A stretch of 7,321 bases of DNA from Acholeplasmatales bacterium (GTDB taxonomy: Bacteria > Bacillota_I > Bacilli_A > Acholeplasmatales > Anaeroplasmataceae): assembly GCA_016282815.1 (NCBI GenBank), contig JAEELU010000104.1, forward strand, positions 1-7,321, written 5' to 3'. Below, in pieces: positions 1-5,948 of this stretch. Each line of letters opens with the position of its first letter. The stretch's first letter is position 1. The notes under the pieces were generated by a model. It was not told the origin of the DNA, did not search any database, and saw only the letters and a program-made list of their open reading frames with translations. The translations under genes were made by a program, and so were the position numbers.

Positions 1-100
1 AAAAAAGGCTCAGCAAGATGCACAAAAATTAGATTATCCAAGTAATCATGAATTCAAATATCAATATGTACCTAAAATGAACATAAAATGGGAAAACTAA
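1..100 (+). CDS. 3' end of an unrecognised gene (partial, cut by window edge)
   Basis: An open frame enters from the left edge (first whole codon at base 2) and ends at TAA 98-100. It gives 32 C-terminal residues that begin KKAQQDAQKLDYPSNHEF and end KMNIKWEN. The peptide is mixed and hydrophilic with no membrane segment, and it looks like a protein tail rather than random translation. The other two forward frames are closed early: frame 1 hits TAA within 15 codons. The stop codon runs directly into the hairpin at 100-156, as expected for the true end of a transcribed gene. The family cannot be recognised from this much sequence. The gene is convergent with pepF. Confidence 0.55.
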   Translation, partial: KKAQQDAQKLDYPSNHEFKYQYVPKMNIKWEN

Positions 101-156
101 AAAGGCTTCATAGGATTGTCTTTGTTTTGAAACAAAGGAATTCCGTGAAGTCTTTT
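100..156. terminator. Composite bidirectional hairpin terminator between convergent genes
   Basis: Bases 100-111 pair with 145-156 over 12 positions, including two G-T wobbles. Inside this, 113-117 pairs with 139-144 around a one-base bulge. Innermost, CTTTGTT (120-126) pairs perfectly with AACAAAG (131-137) around a TTGA loop. On the + strand the 3' arm ends in TTTTCTT; on the minus strand it ends in TTTTT. It can therefore end both the left-edge gene and pepF, whose stop lies 64 bases away. It is longer and more interrupted than a typical intrinsic terminator. Confidence 0.7.
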
Positions 157-220
157 CTTCGCATAAATTATTTTGTAATTAAATCAATACATTTATTCGT
201 TATTATCAATTCTCTTCTAA

Positions 221-1975
221 TTACTTTAATTCTTCTTCTAATTGATTTACTAATTCATCAAGCTTATTAACTACAGCCATAAATGGCTCCTTAGTAGTTA
301 AATCTACTCCTGCCTTCTTTAATAAATTAACAGGATAATCTGATCCACCACTCTTAAGCAGATTAATATAGCTATCGAAGGCACCTGGAACATTATTCTT
401 TACATTTTGATATATTGCCTGTGATGCAGCATAGCTTGTTGCGTACTGATATACATAAAATGGTGTATGGAACATATGAGGAATATATGCCCAAACATAT
501 TTCTTTAATTCCTCCTTATGTAAATCATATCCATAATACTTCTTATATAAATCAATCATTATATTTGATAATACTTCCTCATCAATTACTCCGCCTTGCT
601 CGTAGATTGTATGTGCCTGAAGCTCATAGTCAGCGAATAATGTTTGACGATAGAATGTAGCGATTAATCCTTCTATTTGTTCCTGAAGTAATACAATTCT
701 TTCGTTTTTATCAGTAATATGCTCCATCATATAATCATTGAATCTTGCTTCATTAAATGTAGATGCAACCTCAGCTACGAATATTGTATAATCATGTGTT
801 TCATATGGCTGTGCCTCATTAGCATATAATGTATGAATTGAGTGTCCTGCCTCATGAGCAATTGTAAATGCACTATTTAAATCATTAGTATGATTTAATA
901 AAATGAATGCTCCATTTTCATATGTACCTGTTGAATAGGCACCTGTAGTCTTACCATCTCTTGGCATTACAGATACTCTGCCATCCTCTAATACCTTACA
1001 TGCCTTATTATAGAAATCATCACCTAATGACTTATCAGCCTCTAGCACTAATCTCTTAGCCTCATCATATGAATATTTTACCTTTGATTCACTAAATTTA
1101 ATCATTCTATCATAGGTATAAATATGCTTTAAGCCTAAATATTTCTTCTTTAGGCTGTAATATTTTCTTACTGGCTGATTATTATTTCTAGCAACACTAA
1201 TTAGTGATGTATAAACCTTTTTATCAATACTATTACCAAATAAATGAGAATCAAGAATTGTTTTGTATCCTCTATTCTTGCTATCTGCAAATTCACCTGC
1301 TATAACACCCTTATAAATACTAGCAAGTGTCTTCTTGTGATCTTCATATACCTGATAATATGCCTCAAATACTCTTCTTCTATCATCCTGAAGCTTTAAA
1401 GTTCCTAAATAATAAGTATAATTTGCACTATCTACAGTTATTGTAGTACCATCATTTAATAATACATCAACTGATTTACCATCACCAACTAATAAATCAT
1501 CGTATAGCTGGCTATAGCCATTTGTTGATTGATTATATCTAGACATAATTTCTTCAATTTTAGTATTTTTAACATGCTTATTATTTCTAAATAGCTTTTC
1601 AAATAAAAACTTAGCTGGCTTTAATTCCTTATCATTACACCAATTCATTACAGCAATAAAATTATTTTTTAATAGCTCAGGATTAATAAATGATGTTCTT
1701 GATATAATATCCAAATATTTTGAATATACCATTTGGAATCTTTTACTTGAATTTAGATCCTTTTGATTCAAATCTCTATTCATATGTGCATAATTCCAAA
1801 CCTTTTCAAGCTTTGATTCAAATGCTCTATCTATTTTAGCATATTCAATTAAAGCTTCCTTAGTATTTAGCTTTCCCCTTAATGCTTCTATTTTCTTTAA
1901 ATCATCCTCTAATGATTCAAAATCCTTATTAAATAATTCCTCTGTTTCATAAATTAGCTTTAAATTCCATTCCAT
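221..1975 (-). CDS. pepF: Oligoendopeptidase F (M3 family zinc metallopeptidase)
   Basis: The product is a cytoplasmic zinc peptidase of family M3B that cleaves short oligopeptides, giving it a role in peptide turnover. The protein is 584 residues from the chosen start, close to the usual ~600. The zinc motif HEAGH is at residues 374-378, and the third ligand is probably Glu402 in AEVASTFNE, at the spacing expected for M3 enzymes. The conserved substrate-side stretch IPHMFHTPFYVYQYATS is at about 498-514. The helical N-terminal oligoendopeptidase F domain covers roughly 110-180 and the M3 catalytic domain about 200-570. There is no signal peptide or membrane segment. A GTG nine bases upstream (1982-1984) is in frame, but it lies one base after the GGAG ribosome site; ATG 1975 lies ten bases after it and fits the mapped -10 better. 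The gene is divergent from tmcAL and appears monocistronic. Confidence 0.95.
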   Translation of the reverse strand: MEWNLKLIYETEELFNKDFESLEDDLKKIEALRGKLNTKEALIEYAKIDRAFESKLEKVWNYAHMNRDLNQKDLNSSKRFQMVYSKYLDIISRTSFINPELLKNNFIAVMNWCNDKELKPAKFLFEKLFRNNKHVKNTKIEEIMSRYNQSTNGYSQLYDDLLVGDGKSVDVLLNDGTTITVDSANYTYYLGTLKLQDDRRRVFEAYYQVYEDHKKTLASIYKGVIAGEFADSKNRGYKTILDSHLFGNSIDKKVYTSLISVARNNNQPVRKYYSLKKKYLGLKHIYTYDRMIKFSESKVKYSYDEAKRLVLEADKSLGDDFYNKACKVLEDGRVSVMPRDGKTTGAYSTGTYENGAFILLNHTNDLNSAFTIAHEAGHSIHTLYANEAQPYETHDYTIFVAEVASTFNEARFNDYMMEHITDKNERIVLLQEQIEGLIATFYRQTLFADYELQAHTIYEQGGVIDEEVLSNIMIDLYKKYYGYDLHKEELKKYVWAYIPHMFHTPFYVYQYATSYAASQAIYQNVKNNVPGAFDSYINLLKSGGSDYPVNLLKKAGVDLTTKEPFMAVVNKLDELVNQLEEELK

Positions 1976-1985
1976 CTCGTTCACA

Positions 1986-1989
1986 CTCC
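1986..1989 (-). promoter_or_regulatory. Ribosome binding site of pepF (decides the start)
   Basis: GGAG on the minus strand ends ten bases before ATG 1975 but only one base before GTG 1984, so it supports the ATG. It sits inside a small TCCGGA palindrome and near the predicted transcription start (about 1990), so the leader is only about 15 nt. Confidence 0.6.
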
Positions 1990-1996
1990 GGAGGAT

Positions 1997-2025
1997 ATTA
2001 TATCAAAAATAAGTTTATCTTTAAA
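1997..2025 (-). promoter_or_regulatory. pepF promoter (extended -10, TTTAAA -35)
   Basis: On the minus strand an extended -10, TGATATAAT, occupies 1997-2005, with TATAAT at 1997-2002. Exactly 17 bp upstream is TTTAAA (2020-2025), which matches the TTGACA consensus at 4 of 6 positions. The predicted start of transcription is near 1990. The -35 is shared with the divergent tmcAL promoter. Confidence 0.7.
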
Positions 2026-2048
2026 TAATAATTATTATTAGATATAAT
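2020..2048 (+). promoter_or_regulatory. tmcAL promoter (TATAAT, shared -35)
   Basis: A perfect TATAAT at 2043-2048 lies 17 bp downstream of the palindromic TTTAAA at 2020-2025. The predicted transcription start is about 2055, at or just past the upstream ATG at 2054. That ATG would therefore lie outside or at the very edge of the transcript, which supports translation from 2066. Confidence 0.7.
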
Positions 2049-2056
2049 TATTTATG

Positions 2057-2062
2057 GTGATA
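2057..2062 (+). promoter_or_regulatory. Ribosome binding site of tmcAL (decides the start)
   Basis: GGTGAT matches the GGTGAT part of the consensus Shine-Dalgarno (complement of the 16S rRNA tail). It lies 3 bases before ATG 2066 (GGTG ends 5 bases before). No ribosome site precedes the in-frame ATG at 2054. Confidence 0.55.
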
Positions 2063-2065
2063 ATA

Positions 2066-3148
2066 ATGAAAATTGTAGGTATTATTTGTGAATATAATCC
2101 ACTTCATAATGGGCATCTTTATCATTTTAATAAGATAAAAGAGGAATCAAAGGCTGATATAGTTATTTGTGTTATGTCCTCTTCCTTTTCATCACGTGGT
2201 GATTTATCAATCTTTGATAAATTTACTAAGACTAAGCAAGCATTAAAATTAGGTATAGATTTAATAGTTGAGCTACCGCTTATATATACTATTCAAAGAG
2301 CTGATATATTTGCAGATAATGCAGTTAAAATCTTAAATAATTTAAATGTATCAGAAATATGGATTGGTAGTGAGGCTAATGATATTTCTGAATATGAGAA
2401 ATATTATAATAATAATGAAATAAATAATAAGGATGATTATTATACATCATATAAGGATAAGGCTAATATGGATTTATTATCAAATGATATATTAGGCTTC
2501 TCCTACTATAAATCTATTAGGGATAATAAATTTAATATTGAATTAAAAACAATAAAAAGAATAGAGAATAATTATTTAGATAAGAATCTAAACAATTCCT
2601 CTATTCAGAGTGCTCTATCAATTAGAAATAATATTGAAAATATAGAAAAATATACACCAGAATATGTATACAATGATAAGAATTTAATATTAGATGAGAA
2701 TAAATTATTTAAATATTTAAAATATAAAATATTATCAACAAGTGTTAATGATCTAAAATCCATCTTTTTTGTAGATGAGGGATTAGAAAATAAGCTATAT
2801 GATATTATTGATTATGATAATTATCAGGATTTTATAGATTATTTATCTAATAAAAGATATTCTAAAACTAGAATAAAAAGAATGTTAACATATGTATTAT
2901 TAAACATAACAAAGGATATGGCAAATAAAGCATATGAAATAGATAATAGCTTTGTTAGAATATTAGGATATAACGATAAGGGTAAGGCATATCTTAATTC
3001 TATAAAAAAGAATAATACTATTTATACAAATATAAAAAATAATATCAATCAAATACTTGATATAGAAATTAATACAAGTAAAATAATTGATATTATTTAT
3101 GATACAAATATATTCGATTTAGAAATGAATGGTCCAATAAAAATGTAA
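2066..3148 (+). CDS. tmcAL: tRNA(Met) cytidine acetate ligase TmcAL
   Basis: The enzyme uses ATP and acetate to form N4-acetylcytidine at the wobble C34 of elongator tRNA(Met), the route found in Bacillus (YlbM). The protein is 360 residues from this start. It opens with the family signature MKIVGIICEYNPLHNGHLYH, a nucleotidyltransferase fold with HNGH at 14-17. Other family landmarks are SSSFSSRGD (38-46), DKFTKTKQAL (51-60), DLIVELP (65-71), ADIFA (79-83), IGSE (100-103), NDILG (140-144), IQSALSIR (180-187) and RILGYNDKGK (298-307). The start at 2066 is preferred over ATG 2054 because the family begins MKxVGxxxEYNP and because of the ribosome site and promoter. The protein is shorter than the roughly 400-residue family norm, is Asn/Ile/Tyr-rich, and carries Ser where most relatives have Gln in QRGE. 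It appears monocistronic and ends inside its terminator stem. Confidence 0.93.
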   Translation: MKIVGIICEYNPLHNGHLYHFNKIKEESKADIVICVMSSSFSSRGDLSIFDKFTKTKQALKLGIDLIVELPLIYTIQRADIFADNAVKILNNLNVSEIWIGSEANDISEYEKYYNNNEINNKDDYYTSYKDKANMDLLSNDILGFSYYKSIRDNKFNIELKTIKRIENNYLDKNLNNSSIQSALSIRNNIENIEKYTPEYVYNDKNLILDENKLFKYLKYKILSTSVNDLKSIFFVDEGLENKLYDIIDYDNYQDFIDYLSNKRYSKTRIKRMLTYVLLNITKDMANKAYEIDNSFVRILGYNDKGKAYLNSIKKNNTIYTNIKNNINQILDIEINTSKIIDIIYDTNIFDLEMNGPIKM

Positions 3149-3164
3149 CTTTTGTTACATTTTT
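3139..3164. terminator. Bidirectional intrinsic terminator between tmcAL and the Sel1 gene
   Basis: AAAAATGTAAC (3139-3149) pairs perfectly with GTTACATTTTT (3154-3164) around a TTTT loop. The + strand continues as a U-rich run to 3170. On the minus strand the 3' arm ends in TTTTT. The TAA stop of tmcAL (3146-3148) is inside the left arm, and the Sel1 gene's stop codon (3165-3167) abuts the right arm. One hairpin therefore serves both convergent genes. Confidence 0.85.
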
Positions 3165-5948
3165 TTATTTTTCTTCTTCAGGGAAGAAATTTCTTAGGAA
3201 TGTTTCAGCATCTGGATTTCCCATTTCCTTAGCCTTAGTTGCTAAATCCTTAGCGAAATCAACATCACGCTCAATTCCAATTCCTTCAAAATAAATTTTA
3301 GCCATGCTTAGCATTGCAGGTGTATAGCCTCTATCACGTGCATCTTCAAAGTAACCAAGTGCTTCCTCTGGGTCATAGTCTGGGTTATTCTTATTTAAGT
3401 AGTGGTTACCTAATTCATATAAAGCCTCAGGATCCTTTAGTTCAGCAGCAATCTTATAATTTTTGAAGGCTTCTTTTTCATTTTGTGGTAATCCTAATCC
3501 TAATTCACTACATCTACCAAGCATATAATATGCATGAGGGAATTTATCACGAATAGCACGCTTATAATTCTTTACAGCTTCCTTATGATCAATATCTACA
3601 CCAACACCATTATAATAACAATCTCCAAGCTTAGAGAATGCTATTCCATCATTTAATTCGGCAGCCTCACTATATTTTCTAAATGCAGCTCTTGGGTTTT
3701 TATCGATACCATCACCATAATAATATATATCACCTATCTTTATTAAGGCTAAAGTACTACCAAGTCTTGCGGCTCTCTCATAGATAGTAATAGCCATATA
3801 TGAATCTCTTCCTACCATATCACCATTACGATATGAATCACCTAATATTATGATAGCATCTACATCATTTAAATCTGAAGCCATAGTTATATACTTAAGG
3901 GCATTTTCCTCACTTAAATCAGTACCGATACCATTTCTATAGCATCTATAAACATCAATCATGGCAGGTGTATATCCTAAATCAGCTGCCTTTTTATAAT
4001 ATTTGAAGGCTTCCTCATTATTCTTCTTTACACCATATCCATAATAATAATGTCTTGCAAGCTCACATAGTGCATAAACTGAATTTAGATTAGCACCAAC
4101 CTGGTACCATTTAATAGCATCCTCTTGAGATAGAGTTAAGCCATCACCATTATCATATAATGTACCAAGCATGTAGGCACCATCACCACAGCCTAGGGTT
4201 GCACTCTTCTTATATAATTGAACAGCCTTCGTCTTATCTGATTTAACAACTACACCATCATAATAATAATCTGCTAGATTCTTAATAGACGCATCATCAC
4301 GAAGCTTAGCACCCTCAGTATAAAGCTCAAATGCTCTTCTTTGGTTAGCCTCACAGCCTTCACCATTTCTAAACATATTAGCTAATTGGTTAATAGCCTG
4401 TGGATATTGCTGCTCTGCAGCCTTATTAATTAGCTCAAATGCTCTATCTAAATCCTTCTCAGTACCAAATCCACTATAATATAGCATACCTAGGTTATAT
4501 AAAACCTGAGGATTGTTAGTTTCTTCAAGCTCACTATAAAGCTCAAATGCCTTTTCGAAATTAATAATATCCTTACCATAATAATAGCAGTTAGCGATAT
4601 GTAGCATAACCTCTTCATCAATTTCATCGTATGCTTCATATGCCTTAAGTGCTAGCTTATCATCCTTATTTGTTCCTATACCATAGTAATAGCAATCACC
4701 TAATCCACAGTTTGCATGCTTATTACCATATGTTACGGCAAGCTGATAATTATTAAAGGCTTCCTCATCATTTTGATCAACACCTAAGCCATTTAAGTAC
4801 ATATAAGCTACATACTCTCTAGCTACTGGATGATCTATTGTTTGACCAAATAACTCAAATGCCTTTTGGTATTCCTCCTTATCGAATTTTGCGATAGCCT
4901 TCTCTAGGGCATCCTCGTCGATAGTCTTATCTATTGCAGATTCAGAATCATCAAGTAAAGCATCTAAATCATCATCTGATAAATCAGTTAATTCGATTGC
5001 ATCCTCTTTTGGCTCTTCGATAGCCTCTTCAGTATCCTGAGGCTCTTCCTCGGTAGCCTCCTCAGCAGGTGCTTCTTCAGACTCTTCAGGTTGAGCTTCC
5101 AAAGTTTCCTCTTGAGGCTCCTCTTCTGATTTTACTTCCTCAGGCTCTAAAGCTTCCTCCTTAGCTTCCTCAGGTTGAGGTGCTTCCTGTTTAGGTTCCT
5201 CAACTTGTGTTTCTTCTTGAGGCTCTTCGACCTTTGTTTCCTCTACAGGAGCTTCTTCAGCCTTCTCCTCTTTTGGCTCTTCAGCTTTTTCCTCTTCTAC
5301 AGGAGTCTCCTCTTGCTTTGGCTCCTCTTTAGGTGATGCCTCAACAGGCTTAGCCTCTTCAGCTTGAGGTTCCTCTTGTTTTGGTTCTTCCTTTACCTCT
5401 TCAGGTTGAGCTTCCTCAACCTTTTCCTCAGGCTTTGGCTCATCTGCCTTCTTCTTAAGGAATGGATTAGGGCCTGGCTTTTTATTGGCAATAGGCTTAA
5501 TTGCATTAACAATTATTTTTCTTTCCTTTTTTACCTCAGCTGGTAATATTTTTTTATCCTTAAGCTGATTAACAAGTGAGATAATATCATCATTTAATAC
5601 TGGATTTTCAAGCTCACCCTTAAATTCATCTGCACCGATGATAACATCATCACTATAATCACCTGAAAATACCTCATCAAATAAACTATCTAAATCATTA
5701 GATTTAGAAATTGAGAAGCTAGGCTTTTTAGTATTAGCACTTATCTTTTCCTTAACCTTATAGAATTTATCATTTGTAATAACATCTAATTCTACAGGGT
5801 AGATGATTCCATCAATATCAGCTGTTGCTGACTTAATCTTTTTTGCATCAGCGCTTTGTATTGATAATTCTGTAACCTCATAGCCTTGCTGAGTTAATTT
5901 ATTTTTTAATTCTCCTTGATTATTTCCAACTAATAAGAGCTTACTCAT
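3165..5948 (-). CDS. Sel1-repeat solenoid protein with acidic Glu/Pro linker
   Basis: This 927-residue protein has three parts. Residues 1-60 look Rossmann- or receiver-like (KLLLVG strand, helix, YEVTEL strand, DGIIYPV strand); residues 60-165 are not recognised. Residues 168-317 are a low-complexity linker of Glu, Pro, Lys, Ala and Gln. Residues 373-911 hold 15 Sel1 (TPR-like) repeats, nearly all exactly 36 residues, with the usual LGxxYxxGxGxxxDxxxAxxxYxxAA pattern. Sel1 arrays form right-handed superhelices that bind partner proteins; no catalytic motif is visible. There is no signal peptide or membrane segment, so a cytoplasmic scaffold or adaptor is the likely role (inference). The start is secure: GGAGG lies 6 bases before ATG 5948. 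The first 8 bases overlap the end of the Mbeg1-like gene, so translation is probably coupled and the partner is probably that hydrolase. Confidence 0.9.
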   Translation of the reverse strand: MSKLLLVGNNQGELKNKLTQQGYEVTELSIQSADAKKIKSATADIDGIIYPVELDVITNDKFYKVKEKISANTKKPSFSISKSNDLDSLFDEVFSGDYSDDVIIGADEFKGELENPVLNDDIISLVNQLKDKKILPAEVKKERKIIVNAIKPIANKKPGPNPFLKKKADEPKPEEKVEEAQPEEVKEEPKQEEPQAEEAKPVEASPKEEPKQEETPVEEEKAEEPKEEKAEEAPVEETKVEEPQEETQVEEPKQEAPQPEEAKEEALEPEEVKSEEEPQEETLEAQPEESEEAPAEEATEEEPQDTEEAIEEPKEDAIELTDLSDDDLDALLDDSESAIDKTIDEDALEKAIAKFDKEEYQKAFELFGQTIDHPVAREYVAYMYLNGLGVDQNDEEAFNNYQLAVTYGNKHANCGLGDCYYYGIGTNKDDKLALKAYEAYDEIDEEVMLHIANCYYYGKDIINFEKAFELYSELEETNNPQVLYNLGMLYYSGFGTEKDLDRAFELINKAAEQQYPQAINQLANMFRNGEGCEANQRRAFELYTEGAKLRDDASIKNLADYYYDGVVVKSDKTKAVQLYKKSATLGCGDGAYMLGTLYDNGDGLTLSQEDAIKWYQVGANLNSVYALCELARHYYYGYGVKKNNEEAFKYYKKAADLGYTPAMIDVYRCYRNGIGTDLSEENALKYITMASDLNDVDAIIILGDSYRNGDMVGRDSYMAITIYERAARLGSTLALIKIGDIYYYGDGIDKNPRAAFRKYSEAAELNDGIAFSKLGDCYYNGVGVDIDHKEAVKNYKRAIRDKFPHAYYMLGRCSELGLGLPQNEKEAFKNYKIAAELKDPEALYELGNHYLNKNNPDYDPEEALGYFEDARDRGYTPAMLSMAKIYFEGIGIERDVDFAKDLATKAKEMGNPDAETFLRNFFPEEEK
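3216..4832 (-). repeat. Array of 15 Sel1 repeats (coding)
   Basis: Protein repeats begin near residues 373, 411, 445, 480, 516, 552, 588, 624, 660, 696, 732, 768, 804, 840 and 876. From the fourth onward the period is exactly 36 residues (108 bp). Recurrent DNA words such as CCATAATAATA come from the repeated YYYG core. Repeat 3 (YYYGKDIINFEKAF) and repeat 14 (HYLNKNNPDYDPEEA) lack the normal GxG turn, and repeat 6 has VVV in its place. Confidence 0.88.
4998..5447 (-). repeat. Low-complexity Glu/Pro/Lys-rich coding region
   Basis: This stretch encodes residues 168-317, built from shuffled short units such as EEPKQEE, EEAKPVE, EAQPEE and PVEETKVEEP. It is strongly acidic and probably disordered. 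It contains a 19-bp exact in-frame direct repeat, CTCTTCAGGTTGAGCTTCC on the + strand, at 5082-5100 and 5397-5415. The copies are 315 bp (105 codons) apart and both encode EAQPEE. Confidence 0.85.

Noticed and set aside
157..220. Short minus-strand frame after pepF (ATG CGA AGA AAA..., about 18 codons)
   Set aside because: It is very short, has no ribosome site and runs into the hairpin; this stretch is read as the pepF 3' untranslated region.
88..270. 60-codon + strand open frame rich in Leu/Ile
   Set aside because: It runs through the terminator hairpin and into the 3' end of pepF, has no ribosome site, and resembles no protein; it is an AT-rich shadow.
415..660. 81-codon + strand open frame
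   Set aside because: It lies wholly antisense to the conserved catalytic part of pepF; it is the complement of well-supported coding sequence.
2024..2039. AT-rich palindromic intergenic region considered as a replication origin or riboswitch
   Set aside because: There are no DnaA-box clusters or iterons, and the leaders predicted from the promoters are only about 11-15 nt, too short for a riboswitch.
3216..4832. Regular 108-bp period considered as a CRISPR-like or satellite array
   Set aside because: The period is the 36-residue Sel1 protein repeat; DNA units are diverged, in frame and fully coding, with no identical direct repeats and spacers.
5364..5546. 60-codon + strand open frame rich in Leu/Phe
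   Set aside because: It is antisense to the Glu-rich linker; GAA/GAG codons read backwards give TTC/CTC, which fully explains a membrane-like peptide.
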